Below are positions 16,663 through 24,968 of a stretch of DNA of 64,000 nt, piece after piece (the stretch's first letter is position 1; each line of letters begins with the position of its first letter). Where the stretch lies: NCBI RefSeq assembly GCF_900114455.1, contig NZ_FOTC01000002.1:963012-1027011 (forward strand), written 5' to 3'. The DNA comes from Halogranum rubrum (GTDB lineage Archaea; Halobacteriota; Halobacteria; Halobacteriales; Haloferacaceae). A model generated the notes under the pieces. That model was given only the letters and a program-made list of their open reading frames with translations. It had not been told where the DNA came from and did not search any database. The translations under genes and the position numbers were made by a program.

Positions 16663-18843
16663 TCACCCACGAAAGCCGAGTAGCCGAAGGCCGTTCAGCG
16701 AGACGAGAACCGTCGAACCCTCGTGACCGACCACTGCGAGCGGGAGCGGGATGCCTCGCAAGAGGATCGTGCCGACCATGAGTGCAATCGCGCCGAAGGC
16801 GATTGCGAGATTGATCGTGAGCGTTCGGCGGGTCTTGCGTCCGAGACCGAGCACGTAGGGAATCTTGCTGAGATCGTCGCCCATGAGTACCACGTCGGCA
16901 GTGTCGAGTGCGACGTCGGTCCCTGCGCCGCCCATCGCTATGCCGAGGGTCGCTGTGGCGAGCGCCGGTGCGTCGTTGACACCGTCGCCGACCATCGCCA
17001 CGTTCTCGTGTCGCTCGACCAGGTCTTCGATCGTCGCTACTTTCTCTTCGGGCAGTAGTTCCGCTTGGACTTCGTCGATGCCGACCTCGTCGGCGATGCG
17101 CTGTGCGACACGCTCGTTGTCGCCCGTCAGCATGACGATGTGCTCTACGCCCAGCGAGCGGAGGTCGTCGATCATCTTGGCAGCGTCAGGGCGGACCGTG
17201 TCGGTGAACGCGAACCATCCGAGTACGCTGACGTCGCCGTGACTCTCTCGGGCAACGAGAACGCTGGTCTTTCCCTCCTCCTCTAACGCCTCGAGGCGTT
17301 CGAGGCCAGGTTCGAGCCCATCGATTGCCACGTCTCCGAGGACGGTCTGGAAGTAACTGCGATTTCCAATGTGGGTCGTTTGGCCACCGACCTCTGCTTT
17401 GACCCCCTTCCCGGCGACCGACTGAAACCGCTCTGCGTCGGCGACGTCGAGTGATTGCGCTTCTGCCGCCCTCACGGTCGCACGAGCGAGGTGGTGTTCC
17501 GAGCGGGCCTGCACTGCGGCAGCGATAGAAAGTAGCTCGTCCTCCGACAGTGTCTCGTCCGCCATCCCGTCACGGACGAATACGTCGGTCAACTGTGTGT
17601 TGCCCTCTGTGAGGGTACCGGTCTTGTCGAACGCGACCGCGTCGATACGTGCTGCGGTCTCGACGTGTTCGCCGCCCTTGAACAGCACTCCCTGTCTTCC
17701 CCCGGAGGCGATTGCGGAGAGGACTGCTGCAGGCGTCGAGATGATTACTGCACACGGGGACGCGGCGACCATGAGTGTCATCGCGCGGTAGAACGTCTCC
17801 GTGAACTCGCTCCCGAACGCGAGCGGAACTGCGATAGCTACGACGGTAAGTGCGAACACCCCGAGGACATACGGCTGTTCGAGTCGGTCGATGAGTCGCT
17901 GTGTCGGCGCCTTCTCGCTCTGGGCGCGTTCCACCATGTTGATGAGGCGGCTGATCGCCGATTCGTGGGCTTGTCGTGTGACTTCGATCTCGAGGCTCCC
18001 GCTCTCGTTGATCGTGCCGCCGAACACCTCATCATCGGGTTCCTTGGGCACGGGCACTGATTCGCCGGTGAGCGAGGCTTGATCGACCGTCCCCTCGCCG
18101 GACACGACGACACCGTCAAGCGGAATTCTGTCGCCGGGGCGGACGACGAACACGTCACCGACGGCGACCTCCTCGATAGGAACCGTCACCTCCTCACCAT
18201 CACGGAGGATCTGCGCTTCGTCCGGTCGCATCTCGACGAGTGACTTGATCGCCCGGCGGGAGCGGCCGATCGCGTAGTGTTGGAGCGTGTTCGACAGCGA
18301 GAACAGGAAGAGGAGCATCGCGCCCTCGAACGGCGCGCCGATCGAGAGCGCCCCGAGCGCAGCAACGATCATCAACAGGTCGATGTCGACAGCGCCGTGA
18401 CGAAGCGTCTCGATCGCTCCCTTGAGCCCGTACCACCCACCGAAGACGTAAGCAACGCCGTAGCCCGCCCACATGATGAGTGTCGGTCCATCGAGCCACC
18501 CCGTCGCCAAGCCGGTCACCATGCCGGCCAGCGTCAGACTGACGAACGATGCCTCCCGCCTGAGGTCCGAGCGGGTGGTCATCTCGTCGGTTGCCGTGTC
18601 GGTCTCGTCTTGGATCGAGACGTCACGGTTGCGGACCGCTCCTCGAAGTTGTTCCTCTGAGGTGACGCTCTCGTCGTAGGTGATTCGAACGCTCCCCGTT
18701 CGGAACGAGACGTCGACGTCGTGGACGCCGGGTACGTCCCGGAGCTGTCGTTCGAGGGCTCGCGCTCCCGATTCGCCGCGACCGCCTCGTCGTTCGATCT
18801 GGACGGCACACGTCGATAGCGGGGGTGATTCAGTCACTGTCAT
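16663..18843 (-). CDS. heavy-metal P1B-type ATPase (P1B-4-like)
   Basis: A 726-aa metal-transporting ATPase. The N-terminal part (about 12-75) is an HMA-like domain without the usual CxxC. The core has TGES at 259-262, phosphorylation motif DKTGT at 406-410, TGDN and GDGVNDAPAL. The transport site in TM6 reads SPC (362-364) instead of CPC, and the last membrane helix carries HEGS at 707-710. SPC plus HEG-S/T is the signature of P1B-4 pumps, which export Co, Zn, Ni, Fe or Cd. It sits in the membrane and probably detoxifies metal. Downstream of a broken UspA gene and near a tRNA, it may have been acquired. Confidence 0.92.
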   Translation of the reverse strand: MTVTESPPLSTCAVQIERRGGRGESGARALERQLRDVPGVHDVDVSFRTGSVRITYDESVTSEEQLRGAVRNRDVSIQDETDTATDEMTTRSDLRREASFVSLTLAGMVTGLATGWLDGPTLIMWAGYGVAYVFGGWYGLKGAIETLRHGAVDIDLLMIVAALGALSIGAPFEGAMLLFLFSLSNTLQHYAIGRSRRAIKSLVEMRPDEAQILRDGEEVTVPIEEVAVGDVFVVRPGDRIPLDGVVVSGEGTVDQASLTGESVPVPKEPDDEVFGGTINESGSLEIEVTRQAHESAISRLINMVERAQSEKAPTQRLIDRLEQPYVLGVFALTVVAIAVPLAFGSEFTETFYRAMTLMVAASPCAVIISTPAAVLSAIASGGRQGVLFKGGEHVETAARIDAVAFDKTGTLTEGNTQLTDVFVRDGMADETLSEDELLSIAAAVQARSEHHLARATVRAAEAQSLDVADAERFQSVAGKGVKAEVGGQTTHIGNRSYFQTVLGDVAIDGLEPGLERLEALEEEGKTSVLVARESHGDVSVLGWFAFTDTVRPDAAKMIDDLRSLGVEHIVMLTGDNERVAQRIADEVGIDEVQAELLPEEKVATIEDLVERHENVAMVGDGVNDAPALATATLGIAMGGAGTDVALDTADVVLMGDDLSKIPYVLGLGRKTRRTLTINLAIAFGAIALMVGTILLRGIPLPLAVVGHEGSTVLVSLNGLRLLGFRG

Positions 18844-19007
18844 GCGATCTCCCCAGATACTGCATTGTGATTCGATACTGTCGGTCTGTCATTGTGTTCC
18901 CATCTGACTGCATACGAAGCGGGTCCTCGAACTGTGGATCTGTCTTCTGTCCTTCTTGTCCGGACGATTCAGTTGACGTCGTCATCGGTATCCGTGTTCG
19001 GCGGGTG

Positions 19008-19168
19008 ACTGTCTCGGCGACTGGTAGGCCGCCAGCCTCCACGTCGATAGCCGAGTCAGCGCTACCGTAACCGAGGTGACGGGCCCGTCCGGGCAGGTTT
19101 CGATAGCGTATGTGAGTGCGTTCGGAAAGTAAGGACCTGTCGAAGTCGACGAGAACGTTGACAGGCAT
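19008..19168 (-). pseudogene. UspA-family universal stress protein remnant, frameshifted and truncated
   Basis: Reading leftward from ATG 19168, the sequence MPVNVLVDFD matches a haloarchaeal UspA start. The reading then continues in a second frame (FPNALTYAIETCPDGPVTSVTV, about 19135-19075), and then returns to the first frame with AIDVEAGGLPVAE (about 19052-19012). Together these give the usual UspA N-terminal beta-alpha-beta order, broken by at least two frameshifts, and the C-terminal two thirds are absent. It lies just upstream of the metal ATPase. This is my alignment by eye from memory of the family. Confidence 0.65.
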
Positions 19169-19494
19169 GAGAAAATGTTCGTGTCGAATCGAAATGAACC
19201 TACTGTCCCGTAGATAGCGGGTCTATCGAACATTCGCACAACTTCTAACTGGTTCGGTCGATGGTTTTCGAGAGGGGTTCGGATTGGTCTCACCGTCACA
19301 CAGATGACTGACAAGAGATTGGTAGGCCATCGACCGGCGATTGGTTTTCTCGGAGACAACCGGTTTGGATATAGGCGAACCCCGGTGGAAACCACGTGTC
19401 GTTCGACTCTTAACCGAAATCAATCACGTGACGCAACACTCGTTTATAAACGATGTACTGCCGTCTTGCGGATTTAGTTCGTTCGGAAAACGAA
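19169..19494. other. intergenic, 326 bp, no gene seen
   Basis: The stretch between the UspA remnant and the tRNA is lower in GC than its surroundings and has no open frame with haloarchaeal codon character. It looks like decayed sequence on the 3' side of the tRNA gene. Confidence 0.5.
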
Positions 19495-19569
19495 TGGGCG
19501 CTGCAGGATTTGAACCCACGGCAACTTGGTCCGAAGCCAAGCACTCTGTCCAGACTGAGCTAAGCGCCC
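19495..19569 (-). tRNA. tRNA-Arg (anticodon UCG)
   Basis: Read on the minus strand, the 75 nt fold as a complete cloverleaf. The acceptor stem GGGCGCT pairs perfectly with AGCGCCC. The D stem is GCTC/GAGT, the anticodon stem CTTGG/CCAAG encloses the loop CTTCGGA (anticodon TCG), and the T stem GTGGG/CCTGC encloses TTCAAAT. The discriminator is A and CCA is not encoded. No intron is present. A GCTTAAG box about 30 nt upstream (19597-19603) may be its TATA element. Confidence 0.95.
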
Positions 19570-19648
19570 TTACACTATCGGGTACACGACAGCCCCGCTT
19601 AAGTCCCGCGGTTCGTCGTCGGGTGTGGGGTCCCGTCCCAACATCGAT

Positions 19649-20935
19649 TCACTGGTTCGTGCTCAGATGCGACACTGGCAACTCTGTGTCGTCACCGAGG
19701 TCCAAGCGCCGAGTCAGCACGTCGACAGCAATCGTCCGGGCGAGCGTTCGACTCGCCTCACCCGCCGTCGACTGGAGGTACCGTTCACCGGGGAGGGTGT
19801 CGGTCTGTTCGTCGACGAGTGAGCAAACGTCGTCGCGCGTCTCCGGCCCCGCCTCCGCAACAACCGCTTCGAGTCGTTCTAGTTCGAGAACGGTTCGGAC
19901 CGTGGCGACGAGGTATCGCTCGGCTGTCGCCGTCGGGTCGTCGACGGAGGGAACCGTCGAGAGGTAGCGTCTGGCGGCGGATTCCTCTACGCCGACGGTG
20001 TCTGTCACCCACTCGCGGACCGTCCGCACGTCTGCGTCGGGCGAGAGGTCGGTCCGTGCGTCGGCGCAGATTTTTGCCTCCTCGGCGGCGACGTCGTGGA
20101 ACACGTCGCCGACGACGACGGTGTCGGCACCGGCGTCGAGCATGGCCTGTGCGTGTTCGCGCGAGTCGAGTCCGCCGCCGTACCAGAGTCGCGACCAATC
20201 GAGACTCTCGGAGACGGCCGCGAGGATGTCCGCCGCCTCGTCGCCGCCGTAGGTGCCGGAGTATTCGAGGTAGACGAGTTCGCTCTCCAGGTGGCGTTCG
20301 GCGGCCATCGAGTGTTGTTTCGCCGCGCGCGCCGAGAGCAGGTCGTCTTCATCGACGTTGGCCTCGCGAGCGGCGGCGCTGTCGGGGTTCTGGATGATGT
20401 AGGCTTCGAACACTGCCTCCGAGAGGAGGAGTGAGGTGGCGACGTTCGAACAGGCGTCGAGTACCCGATTCGGCGTCCACCACGGGAGTTTCTCCGAGAG
20501 CATTCCGGGGGTGAGTTCCTCGCGGATGTACTCCGTGCCGACGCCGAGCGTCCCGACGAGTGACTCGGAGTCGCCGTTGAGCACTTCGGGGATTGCGATG
20601 AACGCAGCGGATTCGCGAGTGCGTTCGGTGACGTGTTTCGCCTCGCTCGGTTCGTGGAACGCGGGGACGGAGAGTGGTTCGAGGAGTGAGAACGTCTCTT
20701 CGGTGTTCGCGGCGGTGACGTCGCTCGACCCGCCGACGGAGACGGCGCTCGTGTGTCGGAGAAACAGCGGGTAGAGGAGGGGGAGTTTCTTCGCGTCTTC
20801 CGGGTCGAGTTTGGTGACGTGACTCCAGTCGGCGGGGACCGGGTTGGTGTCGAACGGACCGACCGTCCGAGCGACGATACCGAGTCCGTCCACCAGCCTG
20901 CCGAGTCTGCGTGGGAGCGCGTCGAAGGCAACCAT
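19649..20935 (-). CDS. GGGP-synthase-like protein with long C-terminal extension
   Basis: From ATG 20935, 428 aa. Residues about 35-285 match group I geranylgeranylglyceryl phosphate synthases, which make the first ether bond of archaeal lipids. WSHVTKLDP is at 37-45, then PAFHEPSE, IPEVLNGDSES, the NPDSAAAR block (183-190), YLEYSGTYG (222-230) and the phosphate-binding YGGGLDSRE (252-260) with VVVGD (273-277). Canonical enzymes are about 210-250 aa. This one has an insert near 140-175 and an extra helical acidic domain of about 140 residues (285-428). Active-site motifs look intact. It is divergent from an unknown gene 124 bp away. A canonical paralogue would be expected elsewhere in the genome. 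Confidence 0.8.
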   Translation of the reverse strand: MVAFDALPRRLGRLVDGLGIVARTVGPFDTNPVPADWSHVTKLDPEDAKKLPLLYPLFLRHTSAVSVGGSSDVTAANTEETFSLLEPLSVPAFHEPSEAKHVTERTRESAAFIAIPEVLNGDSESLVGTLGVGTEYIREELTPGMLSEKLPWWTPNRVLDACSNVATSLLLSEAVFEAYIIQNPDSAAAREANVDEDDLLSARAAKQHSMAAERHLESELVYLEYSGTYGGDEAADILAAVSESLDWSRLWYGGGLDSREHAQAMLDAGADTVVVGDVFHDVAAEEAKICADARTDLSPDADVRTVREWVTDTVGVEESAARRYLSTVPSVDDPTATAERYLVATVRTVLELERLEAVVAEAGPETRDDVCSLVDEQTDTLPGERYLQSTAGEASRTLARTIAVDVLTRRLDLGDDTELPVSHLSTNQ

Positions 20936-21059
20936 CACTCGAACTGCGACGAGCAGTGAGTAAATAGCTCGCGAAACGACTCCGAGTCGGCGGCGACTCC
21001 CCGAACCGACCGCCGCGTTCACAACCCCTATTAGTAGCTGGTCGTGTACCACACAAGCA

Positions 21060-22184
21060 ATGCAGGATGTAGCCGTCACGCCGTGGTCACGAATCCCACC
21101 CATCGCCCGGGCGTTCCTCCGCTACGTCAGTCGGTCTCCCCACCCCAGCGTGATTCCCGTCCTCGTGCTTCGCTCCGAAGTCGACGACGACATCGACGCG
21201 ATGACGGGGCGTATGTTTCGCGAGGTGGAACTCGAACTCGACTCGGCGCTCGCTGCGGGCGAAGTAGAGACGGTCGACGTCGGAGACGCAGTCCGGTTCG
21301 ACTACGACACGCGACTCGTCCTCCCCGCACTCTTGACGCTCGGTCGACTCTGTGTCCTCGCCAACGACGTCCCGGTCGTCAGGCACGTCCGCGACGTCGA
21401 CGAGGAACTGGCTCGCGAGAGTCGCACGACGACGTACAACATCGTCCAGGCGCTCGTCGACGGCGACATGCGCGACGCCATCAACGACGAGGAGTACGAA
21501 GACTTCGTGACGAACGCGCGCCCGAAGTCCCGCGTCGCCGAGCGTGCACAGGCCCGATTGGCCGAGAACGTCCAACGGTGGTTCGGGAAGGCAGAGACGC
21601 CCGCGGCCGTGCGTGAACACTACGAACACGCCGTCGGTCTCTCTGAGGGCCACCAAGACGACGACGAGGCGTTCCGTGACTTACTCGACCGCTATCACGC
21701 GACCGAGGGAACCGACCGGGCCGACGTTGCCGAGGAGATACGGGAGTCGTACAAGTTCGCGGAGCACGACGAACCACTCGGTCTGTTCGACGCCGATAGC
21801 TCGTTGCCGTACTTCCTGACGCAGTACCTCCGAGTCGGAATCCTCTACGAAGATATGCTGAACATGTACGAAGCCGACTTGGATATCGACCTCGGTGACG
21901 ACTTCAAACGCGCCATCGTCCTCATGGTCATCGCCGCACAGGTGGGACTCGACGACACGGACGACTACCCCGAAGACCGTCGGACGCAGTTGACGCCGGT
22001 GACTGCCGAGTTGAACCTCGCCGACGACCGGGAGACGGGTGTCGAGAACCTCCGTGAAGTGGTCGTCGACTATCTCGACCGGGCCGAAGCGTGCTCGCCG
22101 GACCACCTGACGAGTATGGCAATCGAGTTCATCCGCCAGCAGTCACTCGACAGACTCGCGGCGCTGCCGACGAGCGACCAGTGA
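21060..22184 (+). CDS. hypothetical protein with DDxxD...RR motif
   Basis: A 374-aa mostly helical acidic protein with no membrane segment. I do not recognise a family. Near residues 298-308 the sequence DDTDDYPEDRR follows a hydrophobic helix; this spacing (DDxxD then four residues then RR) resembles the first Asp-rich motif of polyprenyl synthases or the NxxRD-xxED-xRR segment of phytoene/squalene synthases. A DDDID lies at 42-46. Acidic haloarchaeal proteins produce such motifs by chance, so this is only a hint. The divergent arrangement with a GGGP-synthase-like gene makes a lipid link worth testing. Confidence 0.75.
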   Translation: MQDVAVTPWSRIPPIARAFLRYVSRSPHPSVIPVLVLRSEVDDDIDAMTGRMFREVELELDSALAAGEVETVDVGDAVRFDYDTRLVLPALLTLGRLCVLANDVPVVRHVRDVDEELARESRTTTYNIVQALVDGDMRDAINDEEYEDFVTNARPKSRVAERAQARLAENVQRWFGKAETPAAVREHYEHAVGLSEGHQDDDEAFRDLLDRYHATEGTDRADVAEEIRESYKFAEHDEPLGLFDADSSLPYFLTQYLRVGILYEDMLNMYEADLDIDLGDDFKRAIVLMVIAAQVGLDDTDDYPEDRRTQLTPVTAELNLADDRETGVENLREVVVDYLDRAEACSPDHLTSMAIEFIRQQSLDRLAALPTSDQ

Positions 22185-22418
22185 ACACGAGACTCGGTTC
22201 GGAGACACTGCCGTGTCTCCCTCCTCGGCAGCGGCGTCCGTCTGTCGAGACGACGAAGCCGTTCCAGAAGTCACAGATGGGGTACACCGTGCGCTATCTT
22301 CCTAATCAAAAAGAATATTACCGGTTCACCGTATCTTGTTATCAGTTGATGACTCCCGGTGAGGCGGAGCGTCATGCTGTAAGACCACGAACAGCCCTTG
22401 GCTCGGGAGTGATTGTCG

Positions 22419-23030
22419 ATGTATAACCTCGACCCAGCGTTCGACTACGAAGTCGCCCCAGGAACGAACATCCTCGTCACTGGCGCTCCCCTGACAGGGA
22501 AACGTGCACTCGCGCTCGACGTCCTCGCCGAGGGAACACGCAAGGGTGACAGTTCGATCATCGTCACGACGAAAGACAGCGGAAAACGCATCCTCAACGA
22601 CTACGCGACGCGGACGGCGTACGAGGGCCGTCCGGTCGCCGTCGTCGACTGTGTCACTCGCCAACAGGGGGTCAACGACCTCCGAGACGACGACCGAGTC
22701 AAGTACACCTCGTCGCCGGTCGACATGACCGGCATCGGAATCAAGCTCTCGGAGTTCCTCCAAGCGTTCTACCAAGAACAGGGTATCGAGCGAAACCGGA
22801 TCATGGTCCACTCGCTGTCGACACTCCTGATGTACTCGGACCTCCAGACCGTGTTTCGGTTCCTCCACGTCTTCACCGGCCGCATCCAGAGCGTCGGCGG
22901 ACTGGGTCTGTTCTGTATCGACTCGACCGCACACGACGACCGGACAATGAACACCCTCAAACAGCTGTTCGACGGTATCATCACGACGTACGAGGACGAG
23001 GAGTCGTCGATTCGACTCGCCAGCGACTGA
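22419..23030 (+). CDS. KaiC/RecA-like ATPase of haloarchaeal type
   Basis: A 203-aa single-domain P-loop protein like the HTR-like/RadA-like proteins of haloarchaea. The Walker A region is GAPLTGKR at residues 22-29, with Arg where Ser/Thr is usual, and the Walker B-like strand is in IMVHSLSTLLMYSD. ATG 22419 was chosen; a TTG at 22413 is in frame two codons upstream, and a GGGAG at 22404-22408 could serve as ribosome-binding site. It is probably cytoplasmic and signalling-related; the function is unproven. Confidence 0.8.
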   Translation: MYNLDPAFDYEVAPGTNILVTGAPLTGKRALALDVLAEGTRKGDSSIIVTTKDSGKRILNDYATRTAYEGRPVAVVDCVTRQQGVNDLRDDDRVKYTSSPVDMTGIGIKLSEFLQAFYQEQGIERNRIMVHSLSTLLMYSDLQTVFRFLHVFTGRIQSVGGLGLFCIDSTAHDDRTMNTLKQLFDGIITTYEDEESSIRLASD

Positions 23031-23081
23031 CCCCGGCGAATCGCACGAACGTTTTTACTCGCCGTCGCCCTCTCGGCAGCT

Positions 23082-23501
23082 ATGCCGCTCACGAGCGACG
23101 ACGACATTCGGTCACTGCTCGACGTCGAGACGATTGCCGTCGTCGGCTGTTCGACGACACCTGGAAAAGCCGCCCACGAGATACCGGCGTACCTCCAGCG
23201 CCAAGGGTACGAAATCGTTCCGATCAACCCCTTCGCCGAGGAGATTCTCGGCGTCCGAGCGTACGACTCGCTGGCCGACGTCGACCAAGAAATCGACTTG
23301 GTAGACGTCTTCCGCCCGAGTGAGGAGGTGCCGAGCATCGTCGACGAGGTGCTCGCGCGGCACGAAGCCCGCGGTGACGTCGAAGCACTCTGGCTTCAAC
23401 TCGGCATTACGCACGAGGCGACGGCCCGCGCCGAGGAGGCGGGTCTTCGTGTCGTCCAAGACAAATGTCTGAAAGTCGAACACCAACGACTCCGCGGCTG
23501 A
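23082..23501 (+). CDS. CoA-binding domain protein (YccU-like)
   Basis: A 139-aa Rossmann-fold CoA-binding protein. The N-terminal VETIAVVGCSTTPGKAAHEIPAYL is the nucleotide-binding turn, followed by YEIVPINPFAEEILGVRAYDSLADV and VDVFRPSEEVP, all typical of the YccU/CoA_binding_2 family. It ends with CLKVEH, with the Cys conserved in the family. It may take part in CoA storage or redox protection; the function is not established. An upstream TTTTTA at 23052-23057 fits a leaderless start at 23082. Confidence 0.88.
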   Translation: MPLTSDDDIRSLLDVETIAVVGCSTTPGKAAHEIPAYLQRQGYEIVPINPFAEEILGVRAYDSLADVDQEIDLVDVFRPSEEVPSIVDEVLARHEARGDVEALWLQLGITHEATARAEEAGLRVVQDKCLKVEHQRLRG

Positions 23502-23540
23502 ACGTCAGCGTTTTTTCGTTGGGGGCGCAGAAGTCGAAGT

Positions 23541-24941
23541 GTGGTCGTCCGACTACTCCACTACTCGGACCTCGAACGTGCGTTCGACGACCCTCGCCAC
23601 GCAGCACGCGTCGCTGCTGTCGTCGACGAGCGACGCGACTCACAGACGATGGTCCTCGGAACGGGCGACAACACCGCACCGAGCGTTCTCGGCGTCGAGA
23701 GCGACGGTCGACAGGCACTCGACTTCTTCAACGCCGTCGGGACGGACTTCGAGACGTTCGGGAACCACGACTTCGACTACGGACTCGACGCGACCCGAGC
23801 ACTGGTCCGCGATGCACCCAACGAGTGGCTCACAGCCAACATCTTCGACGACGGGGGCGAACGCTTCGGTGACCCACTCACCGAACCGTGGGTCGTCACC
23901 GACGTCGACGGCACGCGCGTCGGACTCGTCGGCGTCTCGACGACAGAGACGACGACCACCAGTCCACGCGCCGCGTCGCTGACCGTCACCGACCCCGTCG
24001 ACGCTGCCGTCGACGCCATCGCCGAACTCCGTGCCGCGGGAGCGACGTTCGTCGTCGTCCTCGCACACGTCGGCGACGCACGCCTCGCAGCGGCCGTCGA
24101 CGCAGACGTCGTCCTCGACGGGCACTGTCACGACCCGGTCGTCTCGACACACGGCGGGACGACCTACGTCCGAACGGGTGACGGCGGGACGCAGGTGACC
24201 GAAGTTCGACTCGAAGCGGACGAGACGCCGGAGGTTCACACGCACGTCGTCGACGACGCGGCGGTCGTTCCGGACGAGACGCTCCTCCAAGCACTCTCGA
24301 CCCGCATCACAGCGGCGGGACTCGACGAAGTCGTCTCTCATCTCGACGACCCTATCGACCGCGACGACGAGGCGGTGAACTGTGGGGAGAGTCGCATCGG
24401 AAACGTCGTCACGGACGCGATACGCTGGGCGACGGAGGCCGACACCGCCGTCATCCCGGCTGGTGGGTTCTGTGCCGGGCCACCCCTGTCCGGAGACGTG
24501 ACCGCGCTGGACCTCCGCCGCGTCGCCCCCTACGACGACGTCTTCCAAGTGGTCGAATGTACGGGGGCCGACCTCCGGGCGACGGTGCGAGACCTCTCAC
24601 TCGTCGACCTCGAACCGGACCTCGCCGAAACGTGTTTCGGACACGTAAGCGGGATGCGCGTCGTGTGGGACGACGAAGGCGAGTCACTTCGTGAACTCAC
24701 TGTCGACGGTGACCCCGTCGTCGACGACGACCGATACACGCTCGCGACGGTTGCGTACTTCCTCCAGACAAGACGGCGACTCACGGCCGTCGACACCTCG
24801 GACGTCGTCACGACCTATCACGGCGAGCATCCGTTCGTCGCCTACGCTCGGGTGGTCGGACTCGCTCCCGAGATAGAGGGTCGAATCGAGAGGCCAACGT
24901 TCGACACACGTGGCACTCGGCCGCGACGACAGACCGAGTGA
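23541..24941 (+). CDS. 5'-nucleotidase/2',3'-cyclic phosphodiesterase family protein
   Basis: A 466-aa two-domain enzyme. The N-terminal calcineurin-like phosphoesterase domain has LLHYSDLE, GTGDNTAP, TFGNHDFDYG, LAHVGD and LDGHCHDPV, which carry the dimetal ligands. The C-terminal 5'-nucleotidase domain has ESRIGNVVTDAIRW and VAPYDDVF. Family members hydrolyse nucleoside monophosphates or cyclic nucleotides. Unlike most relatives there is no signal peptide, so it should be cytoplasmic. The GTG at 23541 is preceded by a TTTTTT tract at 23510-23515 that can act as the TATA element. Confidence 0.88.
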   Translation: MVVRLLHYSDLERAFDDPRHAARVAAVVDERRDSQTMVLGTGDNTAPSVLGVESDGRQALDFFNAVGTDFETFGNHDFDYGLDATRALVRDAPNEWLTANIFDDGGERFGDPLTEPWVVTDVDGTRVGLVGVSTTETTTTSPRAASLTVTDPVDAAVDAIAELRAAGATFVVVLAHVGDARLAAAVDADVVLDGHCHDPVVSTHGGTTYVRTGDGGTQVTEVRLEADETPEVHTHVVDDAAVVPDETLLQALSTRITAAGLDEVVSHLDDPIDRDDEAVNCGESRIGNVVTDAIRWATEADTAVIPAGGFCAGPPLSGDVTALDLRRVAPYDDVFQVVECTGADLRATVRDLSLVDLEPDLAETCFGHVSGMRVVWDDEGESLRELTVDGDPVVDDDRYTLATVAYFLQTRRRLTAVDTSDVVTTYHGEHPFVAYARVVGLAPEIEGRIERPTFDTRGTRPRRQTE

Positions 24942-24968
24942 CCCGCGTCGAGAATAGCTGAGTGACGA

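Noticed and set aside
18982-19395. Minus-strand frame of 137 codons upstream of the metal ATPase
   Set aside because: Only its middle part resembles protein, and that part is the second frame of the broken UspA gene. It is listed as a pseudogene.
16600-19494. Second copy of the tRNA-Arg 3' end as an attachment site
   Set aside because: I looked for the T-arm/acceptor sequence on the far side of the metal ATPase and saw no repeat, so a tRNA-targeted element is not demonstrated.
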